A stretch of DNA of 6,175 nt from an uncultured Eubacteriales bacterium. Its GTDB lineage: Bacteria; Bacillota; Clostridia; Oscillospirales; Oscillospiraceae. Below are positions 1-6,175 of this stretch, one piece after another; the stretch's first letter is position 1, and each line of letters begins with the position of its first letter. The translations under genes were made by a program, and so were the position numbers. The notes under the pieces were generated by a model. That model saw only the letters and a program-made list of their open reading frames with translations. It did not search any database and was not told the origin of the DNA. The stretch is from positions 1 through 6,175 of the forward strand of contig CAUABY010000130.1 in assembly GCA_958427375.1 (NCBI GenBank). The letters run 5' to 3'.

Positions 1-1
1 C

Positions 2-1306
2 CGCCTGAGCGAGATAAACGTTGTCACCGGCGCGACCATCCGCTGCCTGACGCATGCCGTTGTCTACCCGGCGAGCCACTATGTCACCACAAAGGATAAA
101 ATGGCCGCCGCAATCGAGCGTATACGCGCCGAGTGTGATGAGCGCGTCAAGTACTTCGAGGAGAACAACAAGCTCATCGAGGCGCAGCGCATCAAGCAGC
201 GCACGGACTACGATATAGAGATGATGCAGGAGCTTGGCTACTGCACCGGTATTGAAAACTACTCCCGCATAATCTCCAACCGCCCCGCGGGAAGCCCGCC
301 TATGACGCTTTTGGACTACTTCCCGGATGACTTCCTGCTCTTCGTCGACGAGAGCCATGTAACCCTGCCGCAGGTGCGCGCCATGTACCGGGGTGACCGC
401 GCGCGCAAGGAGTCGCTCGTCAATTATGGCTTCCGCCTGCCCTCGGCCTTCGATAACCGCCCTCTGCAATTCGAGGAGTTTGAGCGGCGCATACATCAGC
501 GCATCTTCGTCTCGGCCACGCCGGGCGCATATGAGCGCGAGCGCGCCGGTCAGGTCGTTGAGCAGATAATCCGTCCCACCGGGCTTCTTGATCCGCAAAT
601 CTTTGTCCGCCCAACAGAGAATCAGGTGGACGATTTGATAAGCGAGATAAACGCGAAAATCGCCCTCGGTCAGCGCACGCTGGTCACAACTCTCACCAAG
701 AAAATGGCGGAAAACCTCAGCGAATACTTCATAAATTCCGGCATACGCTGCCGCTACATGCACCATGACATAGGCACAATAGAGCGCATGGAGATAATCC
801 GCGATTTGCGTCTTGGCGAATTTGATGTGCTTGTCGGCATAAACCTTCTGCGTGAGGGCTTGGATATCCCGGAGGTTGGTTTAGTGGCCATACTCGACGC
901 GGATAAAGAGGGATTTTTGCGCAGTGAGACGAGCCTTATCCAGACCGTTGGCCGCGCCGCGCGAAACGCGGAGGCCATGGTTATAATGTACGCCGACACG
1001 ATAACGCCCTCAATGCGCGCCTGTATCGACGAGACGGCGCGCCGCCGCGAAAAGCAGACGGCGTATAACGAGGCGCACGGCATCACGCCCAAGACCATTG
1101 TCAAGGATGTGCGCGGCCTGCTTGAGATTTCCTCTGACCCGTCAACCCCGGTCAAGAAGGCGGGTAATGTCAGGATGACCGAGCACGAGCGCAAGGAGCT
1201 TATAACAAAGCTTGAGGACAAGATGCGCAAGGCCGCAAAAATGCTTGAATATGAGATTGCGGCTCAGCTTCGCGACGAGATAATCCGTCTGCGCGGCGAG
1301 AAGTGA
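2..1306 (+). CDS. uvrB: UvrABC excinuclease subunit B, 5'-truncated by the window edge
   Basis: UvrB is the damage-verifying helicase-like subunit of cytoplasmic nucleotide excision repair. It is loaded by UvrA, and it then recruits UvrC to incise. The reading frame is open from base 2 with no stop, giving 434 residues against about 660 in the family, so roughly the first 225 are missing. The missing part includes the P-loop and beta-hairpin. The fragment starts with RLSEINVVTG and YPASHYVT, both aligned with UvrB interiors, so the ATG at 101 is not the start. Visible motifs (fragment numbering) are GIENYSR, the Walker B box DESH at 116-119, VSATPG at 170-175, REGLDIPE at 284-291, and motif VI QTVGRAARN at 314-322 with both arginine-finger candidates. 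The C-terminal 35 residues form a UVR domain (LEDKMRKAAKMLEYEIAAQL), the UvrC contact. The 3' end is intact. polA follows after 16 nt, which fits the shared pathway. Confidence 0.98.
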   Translation, partial: RLSEINVVTGATIRCLTHAVVYPASHYVTTKDKMAAAIERIRAECDERVKYFEENNKLIEAQRIKQRTDYDIEMMQELGYCTGIENYSRIISNRPAGSPPMTLLDYFPDDFLLFVDESHVTLPQVRAMYRGDRARKESLVNYGFRLPSAFDNRPLQFEEFERRIHQRIFVSATPGAYERERAGQVVEQIIRPTGLLDPQIFVRPTENQVDDLISEINAKIALGQRTLVTTLTKKMAENLSEYFINSGIRCRYMHHDIGTIERMEIIRDLRLGEFDVLVGINLLREGLDIPEVGLVAILDADKEGFLRSETSLIQTVGRAARNAEAMVIMYADTITPSMRACIDETARRREKQTAYNEAHGITPKTIVKDVRGLLEISSDPSTPVKKAGNVRMTEHERKELITKLEDKMRKAAKMLEYEIAAQLRDEIIRLRGEK

Positions 1307-1312
1307 TTTAGC

Positions 1313-1316
1313 GAGG
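1313..1316 (+). promoter_or_regulatory. Ribosome-binding site of polA
   Basis: GAGG lies 6 nt before the ATG at 1323, separated from it by a T-rich spacer. It favours this ATG over the second in-frame ATG three codons later (1332), whose spacing would be too long. No promoter or terminator is visible in the 16-nt gap after uvrB. Confidence 0.7.
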
Positions 1317-1322
1317 TTTTTT

Positions 1323-3884
1323 ATGAAATTAATGATTTTGGACGGTAACAGCATAGTCAACCGCGCGTTTTACGGCGTCCGTCCGCTCACCGCGCCGGAC
1401 GGTACACCCACGAACGCCATCTTCGGTTTTCTCAGCATCTTCCAGCGCATTTATGACGAGGTAAAGCCGGATGCTGTCGCCGTCAGCTTTGATTTGAAAG
1501 CGCCAACATTCCGCCACCGCGCCTGTGACGCATATAAGGCCACAAGAAAGCCTATGCCGGAGGAGCTTGCCGCGCAGATGCCGATTCTCAAGGAGACGCT
1601 GGACGCTATGGGCATACGCCGCTATGAGCTTGAGGGCTATGAGGCGGACGATATTTTAGGCACTGCCGCGCGCATATGCGAGGAAAAGGGCTGGGAGTGC
1701 AGTGTTGTCACCGGCGATAAGGACAGCCTGCAGCTCATCTCTGATAAAACCACCGTCTGCAATGTCAAAAGCGTCCGCGGACAGACCGAAACTATCATGT
1801 ATACCCCCGCGCGCTTTTTTGAGGAGTACGGCTTTGAGCCAAAGCTCATGGTCGATTTGAAAGCGCTCATGGGCGACAGCTCCGATAACATCTTAGGTGT
1901 GCCGGGCATTGGCGAAAAGACCGCGCTTGATTTAATCCGCCGCTTCGGCAGCATTGAGGAGATATATAAAGCCCTGCCTGAGCTCGACATAAAGGATGGT
2001 GTGCGCAAGAAGCTCGCCGCGGGCGAGGCGAGCGCGCGGCAGTCCTACTGGCTTGCCACCATACTGCGCGAGGTGCCCATTGAGCTTGACCCGCAGGACG
2101 ATGTCTGGAATAAGGACTATACCCCCGCGCTCTATACGCTCTTCAAGCGCCTTGGCTTTAATAAATTTATCGAAAAATGGGGACTTACGGAGAGCCATGA
2201 CGCCTTTCCGGCAGCGGAGGCGGCCGCGCCGGAGCTGCCAGCAGTCACGCTTGCAAGCCCGGAGGAGACTGACGAGCTTATTGAGAAGCTCCGCACGGCG
2301 GAATGCGTCGCCGTCTGCACCTTGGATAAGCTTGACAGCCTTGAAATCTGTGACGGCGCGGCCGTGTATACAGCCGCGTGGTCGGCCTGCGGCGAGAGCT
2401 ATAATAAGCTTTTGCATTTGCTTTTCAGCGCGAATATCAAGAAAATCGGCTGCAACGTAAAGGATTTGATGCGCCTTTTGACGGATGAGGGGCTGAGTAC
2501 TGAGGGCTTCGCTTTTGATACCGCGCTCGCCGCCTATCTGCTTGAGGCTACAGACAGCGACTACAGTCTGGAGCGCACCAGTCAGCGCTATCTCGGCACT
2601 GAGCGGCATGGAGCGCAGGCCGTGTATGAGCTCTACCCGGTGCTTGAGGCCAAGCTCAGGGAGCTCGGCATGGACGAGCTGTACTACACAACGGAGCTTC
2701 CGCTTTGTCAGGTGTTGGCGGAGATGGAGCACACCGGCTTCTATGTTGACCGCAAGGCGCTCTATGACTTCGGCGAGAGCCTGAACGAGGACATTGCCCG
2801 GCTCCAGCAGAATATCTGGGGCTATGCGGGCAGGGAGTTCAATATAAACTCGCCCAAGCAGCTCGGCGAGATTCTGTTCAATGAAATGCAGCTGCCCAAC
2901 GGCAAAAAGACCAAGACCGGCTACAGCACCAATGCCGACGTGCTGGAAAAGCTTAAGGGTGTGCCGATTGTGGACGATGTGCTTGAGTACCGCATGCTCA
3001 CCAAGCTCAAGTCCACCTATGCCGACGGGCTTTTGAAGGTCATCTCGGCCGACGGACGCATACACACCAATTTCCAGATGACTGTTACCGCCACCGGGAG
3101 GCTCTCGTCGACAGAGCCTAATCTGCAAAACATCCCCGTGCGCAAAAAGCTCGGCGCGCAGATACGTAATATGTTTGTCGCAACCCCCGGCATGTGCCTT
3201 GTGGACGCGGACTACAGTCAGATTGAACTGCGCATCCTCGCGCATATCTCCGCTGACGAGACTATGAGAAACGCGTTTTTGAGCGGTGAGGATTTCCACA
3301 CTGTCACCGCCTCCAACGTTTTCAATATCCCCGTCAGTGAGGTCACACCGACGCTCAGAAGCCGCGCAAAGGCCGTCAACTTCGGCATTGTGTATGGCAT
3401 TTCGGCCTTCTCGCTCGCGCAGGATATCGGCGTGTACCAGAGCGAGGCCAAGGCCTATATGGACGCCTATCTTGCTAAGTACCACGGTGTGCGCGAGTAT
3501 ATGTCGGCCATTGTCGACAAGGCCAAGAGCGACGGTTATGTTGCCACAATGTATGGCCGCCGCCGTTACCTGCCGGAGCTTAAAAGCTCAAACTTCAATA
3601 CCCGCTCCTTCGGTGAGCGCGTCGCGCTGAATATGCCCATTCAGGGCGCGGCGGCAGATATTATCAAGCTCGCCATGGTCGCCGTTTTCCGCCGCCTCAA
3701 GGCCGAGGGGCTCAAGGCGCGGCTGATTTTGCAGGTTCACGACGAGCTTATAGTCGAGTGCCCGGCTGAGGAGGGGGAGCGCGTCAAGGCCATCCTCAGT
3801 GAGGAGATGGAGAACGCTGCCGCTCTCACCGTGCCGCTCACGGTTGACGCGCATATAGGCCATAGCTGGGCGGAGGCGCACTAA
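1323..3884 (+). CDS. polA: DNA polymerase I, family A, with degenerate proofreading domain
   Basis: PolA fills gaps after excision repair and removes Okazaki primers. The 853 residues match the family length. Residues 1-290 are the 5'-3' exonuclease, with the metal-binding acids in place: D7, D57, E107/D109/D110 (YEADD), D132/D134 (GDKDS) and D185/D188 (GDSSDN), plus the helix-hairpin-helix GVPGIGEKT. Residues about 310-440 have the position and remnants of the 3'-5' exonuclease fold. The DxE motif is replaced by CTLD, and the C-terminal Asp region reads AQAVYEL; only the FDT aspartate (D399) survives, so proofreading is probably absent. The polymerase domain is complete: TGRLSS at 591-596, motif A DADYSQIELR with D630, motif B with R679, K683, F687 and Y691, and motif C VHDE with D807/E808. 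Loss of proofreading residues is common in Bacillota PolA. The stop overlaps the rimI start by one base. Confidence 0.98.
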   Translation: MKLMILDGNSIVNRAFYGVRPLTAPDGTPTNAIFGFLSIFQRIYDEVKPDAVAVSFDLKAPTFRHRACDAYKATRKPMPEELAAQMPILKETLDAMGIRRYELEGYEADDILGTAARICEEKGWECSVVTGDKDSLQLISDKTTVCNVKSVRGQTETIMYTPARFFEEYGFEPKLMVDLKALMGDSSDNILGVPGIGEKTALDLIRRFGSIEEIYKALPELDIKDGVRKKLAAGEASARQSYWLATILREVPIELDPQDDVWNKDYTPALYTLFKRLGFNKFIEKWGLTESHDAFPAAEAAAPELPAVTLASPEETDELIEKLRTAECVAVCTLDKLDSLEICDGAAVYTAAWSACGESYNKLLHLLFSANIKKIGCNVKDLMRLLTDEGLSTEGFAFDTALAAYLLEATDSDYSLERTSQRYLGTERHGAQAVYELYPVLEAKLRELGMDELYYTTELPLCQVLAEMEHTGFYVDRKALYDFGESLNEDIARLQQNIWGYAGREFNINSPKQLGEILFNEMQLPNGKKTKTGYSTNADVLEKLKGVPIVDDVLEYRMLTKLKSTYADGLLKVISADGRIHTNFQMTVTATGRLSSTEPNLQNIPVRKKLGAQIRNMFVATPGMCLVDADYSQIELRILAHISADETMRNAFLSGEDFHTVTASNVFNIPVSEVTPTLRSRAKAVNFGIVYGISAFSLAQDIGVYQSEAKAYMDAYLAKYHGVREYMSAIVDKAKSDGYVATMYGRRRYLPELKSSNFNTRSFGERVALNMPIQGAAADIIKLAMVAVFRRLKAEGLKARLILQVHDELIVECPAEEGERVKAILSEEMENAAALTVPLTVDAHIGHSWAEAH
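3872..3876 (+). promoter_or_regulatory. Ribosome-binding site of rimI inside the polA 3' end
   Basis: GGAGG sits 7 nt before the ATG at 3884, within the last codons of polA. Together with the TAATG stop/start overlap it suggests translational coupling of rimI to polA. Confidence 0.7.
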
Positions 3885-4327
3885 TGGATTTTTCCGTAGT
3901 AGACGCTGAGCCAAGGCACATTGAAAGCTTGGAGACAATCGAGCGCGAGTGCTTTTCCATGCCGTGGACGCGCGAACAGCTTGAAAGCCAGCTCCCGGAC
4001 GACAGGCATGTGTTCCTCGTCGCCGAGGCCGGTGGTGAGGCTGTCGGCTATGTCGGCATGATGCATATTCTCGATGAAGGCTATATATCCAATGTCGCTG
4101 TTGCCGCCGCCTTTCGCCGCAATGGCGTGGGCGACGCGCTGATTGTGGAGCTTCTGCGGCGCGCGATAGAGCTTGGGCTCTCATTTGTCACGCTTGAGGT
4201 GCGCGAGCATAACACTCCGGCCATGGAGCTTTATAAAAAGCACGGCTTCATCCCCGTCGGCAAGAGAAAAGATTATTACGAGCAGCCCAAAGAGGACGCT
4301 GTTTTGATGACTAATTTTTTGAAATGA
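3884..4327 (+). CDS. rimI: RimI-type ribosomal protein S18 N-alpha-acetyltransferase (GNAT)
   Basis: This single-domain GNAT protein uses acetyl-CoA to acetylate a protein N-terminus. In characterised RimI the substrate is the alanine of ribosomal protein S18; the substrate here is inferred from similarity and context. The 147 residues match the family. Near the N-terminus is CFSMPWTREQLE, typical of RimI. The acetyl-CoA pyrophosphate loop is R78-R-N-G-V-G83, after the strand ISNVAVAAAF. The LEVREHN segment at 104-110 and the LYKKHGF segment at 116-122 supply E105 and Y117, which have the same spacing as catalytic E103 and Y115 of enterobacterial RimI. The tail YYEQPKEDAVLM is also characteristic. 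The gene overlaps polA by one base and is followed after 9 nt by tsaD, a common RimI partner, which favours RimI over a generic GNAT. Confidence 0.92.
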   Translation: MDFSVVDAEPRHIESLETIERECFSMPWTREQLESQLPDDRHVFLVAEAGGEAVGYVGMMHILDEGYISNVAVAAAFRRNGVGDALIVELLRRAIELGLSFVTLEVREHNTPAMELYKKHGFIPVGKRKDYYEQPKEDAVLMTNFLK

Positions 4328-4329
4328 GG
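4326..4329 (+). promoter_or_regulatory. Ribosome-binding site that fixes the tsaD TTG start
   Basis: GAGG overlaps the last two bases of the rimI stop codon and lies 7 nt before the TTG at 4337. The rimI stop (4325-4327) is in the same frame as tsaD, and no ATG or GTG lies between, so TTG is the only start that keeps the conserved N-terminus. Confidence 0.7.
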
Positions 4330-4336
4330 CGCAGTT

Positions 4337-5338
4337 TTGAAAATCCTATCCTTTGAATCCACCTGTGACGAGACGGCTGTTGCCGTCGTCGAGGACGGGC
4401 GCAAGATATTAACTGACCAGATTTTTTCACAGGCCAAGCTGCACGCGGTCTATGGCGGCGTTGTGCCGGAGATAGCCTCGCGCTGTCACGTTGAGTCAAT
4501 CTCGATTCTTACGCAGAAGGCAGTCGAGGCCGCCGGTATAGAGCAGCGCGATATTGACGTTGTCGCGGTGTCATATGCTCCAGGACTAATCGGCGCGGTG
4601 CTCGTCGGCGTGAACTTTGCCAAGGCCTGCGCGTATGCGCTCGATGTGCCGCTCATCCCCGTGCATCATATCCGCGGCCATATCGCGGCAAACTACCTCG
4701 CCTATCCTGAGCTTGAGCCGCCGTTTCTCTGCCTTGCCATATCCGGCGGCAATACTCTGCTTGTGGATGTGCGCGATTATACTGACATGAAGATCCTCGG
4801 CGCAACGCGCGACGACGCGGCGGGCGAGTGCTTTGATAAGACCGCGCGCGTGCTCGGCCTGCCTTATCCCGGCGGCAAGCCCATTGATGAGCTCGCGCAG
4901 GGCGGGGACGACAGTAAGTACAGCTTCCCAATCGGCCATGTCGAGGGGAGTAAATATGACATGAGCTTCTCCGGGCTGAAAACCGCTGTTATCAACCTTG
5001 CCCATAATGCCGAGCAGAAGGGTGAGGCGCTGGACAGGAGCTCGCTTGCGGCCTCATTCACCAAGGCCGTCAGTGACAGCCTCGTACCGCGCGCGGTCGA
5101 GGCCGCTAAAGAGCTCGGCTATAAAAAGCTCGTTGTCGCGGGCGGCGTCGCGGCAAACTCGCGCATCCGCGCCGATTTTAAGCGCGCGGCGGAGGAAAAC
5201 GGCTTTGAGCTATATATACCGCCGCTAAAGCTCTGCGGCGATAACGGCGCAATGGTGGGCGCACAGGCGTATTATGAGTATCTCGCCGGGCACACAGCCG
5301 ACAGCAGCCTCAACGCATACGCCACAATGGAGCTTTGA
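4337..5338 (+). CDS. tsaD: tRNA N6-adenosine threonylcarbamoyltransferase TsaD
   Basis: TsaD transfers the threonylcarbamoyl group from threonylcarbamoyl-AMP to A37 of ANN-decoding tRNAs, making t6A. In bacteria it works with TsaB and TsaE, on the product of TsaC; none of those three is in this window. The 333 residues match the family. The start is TTG, supported by the classic N-terminus KILSFESTCDETAVAVV directly after it. Metal ligands H111 and H115 (HHIRGH) and D302 (CGDNGAM) are present. D11/E12, the loop DDAAGECFDKTARVLGLPYP, the SFSGLKTA segment and the nucleotide-site VVAGGVAANSR are also intact. One oddity is the motif usually SGGHT in bacteria, which reads SGGNT here (N139), as in archaeal/eukaryotic Kae1. 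The gene lies 9 nt after rimI in the same frame, in a likely operon. Identity is secure. Confidence 0.97.
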   Translation: MKILSFESTCDETAVAVVEDGRKILTDQIFSQAKLHAVYGGVVPEIASRCHVESISILTQKAVEAAGIEQRDIDVVAVSYAPGLIGAVLVGVNFAKACAYALDVPLIPVHHIRGHIAANYLAYPELEPPFLCLAISGGNTLLVDVRDYTDMKILGATRDDAAGECFDKTARVLGLPYPGGKPIDELAQGGDDSKYSFPIGHVEGSKYDMSFSGLKTAVINLAHNAEQKGEALDRSSLAASFTKAVSDSLVPRAVEAAKELGYKKLVVAGGVAANSRIRADFKRAAEENGFELYIPPLKLCGDNGAMVGAQAYYEYLAGHTADSSLNAYATMEL

Positions 5339-5371
5339 TTATACGACGGAGCGTTGAAATAAAGACAGGGT

Positions 5372-5378
5372 GGGGGAG
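5372..5378 (+). promoter_or_regulatory. Ribosome-binding site that fixes the radC-like GTG start
   Basis: GGGGGAG ends 5 nt before the GTG at 5384. An in-frame TAA at 5360-5362 and no other start codon in between leave GTG as the only full-length start. Confidence 0.65.
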
Positions 5379-5383
5379 TTTCG

Positions 5384-6061
5384 GTGAGTATACACGAGGG
5401 ACATAGAGACAGACTCAAAGCGCGCTTTCTTGAGCAGGGGCTTGACGGCTTCAACGAGCTCAACGCGCTTGAGCTGCTGCTTTTCTATGCTATCCCGCGC
5501 CGCGATACCAATGAGCTCGCCCACGCTCTTCTCAACAGGTTTGAAACGCTCTCCGGCGTTTTCAACGCGAGCTATCAGGAACTTGTTGAGGTGCCGGGTA
5601 TCGGAGCTCATGCCGCCGGGCTCATTCTTCTTGTGCCGCAGCTTGTCCGCAGAAGCGTGTTGACGGACAGCGAGCGTGTCAAGTCGATTTGCAACAGTAC
5701 GGACGCCGCAATGTACTTTGTCCCGCGCTTCATGTTTGAGAAAGAGGAAGTCCTGCTCCTCGCCTGCCTCGACTCGCAAAAGCGCGTCATCTCGTGTACC
5801 GAGATGAGCAGGGGAGTGGTCAACGCGGTGTCGGCCAGTGTCCGCCGCATCACGGAGACGGCGCTTAAAAGGCGCGCCAGTTCTGTAATCATCGCTCATA
5901 ACCACCCGGACAGCATTGCCATTCCGTCCATGGAGGACAATATTGTTACCAGGGAAATCATGTCCGCCCTGCGGCTGGTGGATATCCCGCTTGCAGACCA
6001 CATCATAGTCTCCGGTGACGATTATTTCTCTTTCGCCGATTCAGGTATGCTGAGGCATTGA
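5384..6061 (+). CDS. radC: RadC-family protein: HhH plus JAB/MPN (JAMM) domain
   Basis: This 225-residue protein has the RadC (UPF0758) layout. Residues 1-90 are the helical N-terminal region, starting SIHEGHRDRLKARFLEQGLD instead of the usual PRERL form and containing the helix-hairpin-helix VPGIGAHAAG at 70-79. Residues about 115-225 form the JAB/MPN domain, with a strand LLLACLDSQKRVI, then EMSRGVVNA, then the metal motif H172-N-H174 with S182 and D185 (HxHx7SxxD spacing kept). The usual HNHPSG reads HNHPDS here, and the HPRE element after the RGT-like motif is absent. A zinc-dependent peptidase-like fold is therefore inferred, with the activity unproven. The historical DNA-repair role of RadC rests on an allele later mapped to recG, so the name states family, not function. 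It is the last gene of the run, 45 nt after tsaD, and I know this short form from clostridial genomes. The gene symbol is by family only. Confidence 0.88.
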   Translation: MSIHEGHRDRLKARFLEQGLDGFNELNALELLLFYAIPRRDTNELAHALLNRFETLSGVFNASYQELVEVPGIGAHAAGLILLVPQLVRRSVLTDSERVKSICNSTDAAMYFVPRFMFEKEEVLLLACLDSQKRVISCTEMSRGVVNAVSASVRRITETALKRRASSVIIAHNHPDSIAIPSMEDNIVTREIMSALRLVDIPLADHIIVSGDDYFSFADSGMLRH

Positions 6062-6096
6062 TAGCATCGTCAGACAAGGACACACGCGGTTTTGAC

Positions 6097-6112
6097 GGGC
6101 GGAAAAACGCCC
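6097..6112. repeat. Short perfect inverted repeat (5-bp stem, A-rich loop)
   Basis: GGGCG at 6097-6101 pairs with CGCCC at 6108-6112 around a GAAAAA loop, 36 nt after the radC-like stop. It is not followed by a T-run on either strand, so it is not a terminator by itself. It may be an accessory hairpin or chance. Confidence 0.4.
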
Positions 6113-6122
6113 ATGCGGCATC

Positions 6123-6162
6123 AAAGCCCTTGACAATACACAAAGTATTCTCAGCGGGCTTT
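6123..6162 (+). terminator. Probable terminator hairpin: 40-nt imperfect palindrome
   Basis: The outer arms AAAGCCC (6123-6129) and GGGCTTT (6156-6162) are perfectly complementary. Nested inside, TGA (6131-6133) pairs with TCA (6151-6153), and AATAC (6135-6139) pairs with GTATT (6145-6149) around the loop ACAAA. Only a C/C mismatch and a few unpaired bases break the stem. The 3' arm ends in TTTT, a weak U-tract, and the 5' arm has an A-run, so it could act in both directions. It lies 61 nt after the last stop codon and is the first terminator-like structure I see in the window. The U-tract is short, so an RNA-processing or repeat element remains possible. Confidence 0.55.
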
Positions 6163-6175
6163 TCATTGCCTGAGC

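Noticed and set aside
101..103. ATG as the start of a short UvrB-like protein
   Set aside because: The frame is open to the window edge, and the residues before this ATG (YPASHYVT and neighbours) are conserved UvrB interior, so the gene simply extends upstream.
1932..3485. 517-codon open frame on the minus strand inside polA
   Set aside because: It is codon-aligned antisense to polA, so it stays open simply because polA avoids TTA, CTA and TCA. The translation shows no recognisable domain, while the sense strand has every PolA motif.
5339..5383. Possible promoter or terminator between tsaD and the radC-like gene
   Set aside because: The 45 nt hold a ribosome-binding site but no inverted repeat and no convincing -35/-10 pair.
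5339..6001. 220-codon minus-strand frame opposite the radC-like gene (and a similar one at 4586-5005 opposite tsaD)
   Set aside because: Both are codon-aligned shadows of conserved sense genes with the same codon-bias cause; the translations look like low-information sequence.
6130..6135. TTGACA resembling a -35 promoter box
   Set aside because: No TATAAT-like box lies 16-18 nt downstream, and the hexamer is part of the palindrome stem, which explains it better.
1..6175. Hidden mobile element, CRISPR array, toxin-antitoxin or defence system
   Set aside because: All but about 190 bases are accounted for by five conserved housekeeping genes. I saw no direct-repeat arrays, transposase motifs or small unexplained ORFs with good ribosome-binding sites.

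Overview
The window holds five tightly packed genes, all on the + strand, covering almost all of its length: the 3' two-thirds of uvrB (excision-repair helicase subunit), complete polA (DNA polymerase I), a rimI-type GNAT acetyltransferase, tsaD (tRNA t6A modification) and a RadC-family JAB/MPN protein. A short non-coding tail (6062-6175) follows, with two inverted repeats, one of which resembles a transcription terminator.

The organism is most likely an anaerobic member of the Bacillota, class Clostridia, and possibly an Oscillospirales-type gut bacterium. This is inferred from several signs: strong GGAGG/GAGG ribosome-binding sites, a PolA whose proofreading domain has lost catalytic residues, a RadC of the short form I associate with Clostridia, and GC-rich coding sequence (by eye in the high 50s percent). 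No marker gene settles the genus. Codon use is distinctive: ATA supplies about half of the isoleucine codons in uvrB despite the GC richness.

Layout: uvrB (partial, 2-1306), 16 nt gap, polA (1323-3884), 1-nt overlap (TAATG), rimI (3884-4327), 9 nt gap, tsaD (4337-5338, TTG start), 45 nt gap, radC-like (5384-6061, GTG start), then the tail. The small gaps, the overlap and the lack of any terminator-like structure between genes point to one transcription unit. The promoter lies upstream of the window. Transcription may end at the hairpin at 6123-6162.

Functionally, uvrB and polA act in the same pathway: UvrB verifies damage and recruits UvrC, and PolA fills the gap after excision. rimI and tsaD are a well-known pair in translation-related operons (N-terminal acetylation of S18, and t6A on ANN-decoding tRNAs). 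The RadC-like protein has an HhH plus a JAB metalloprotease-like domain, but its biological role is not established. I found no mobile element, CRISPR array, RNA gene or clearly new system; this is a conserved housekeeping region. The points worth a second look are the unusual mix of genes, a His-to-Asn change in the TsaD SGGHT motif, a diverged RadC metal motif, and the 3' palindrome.
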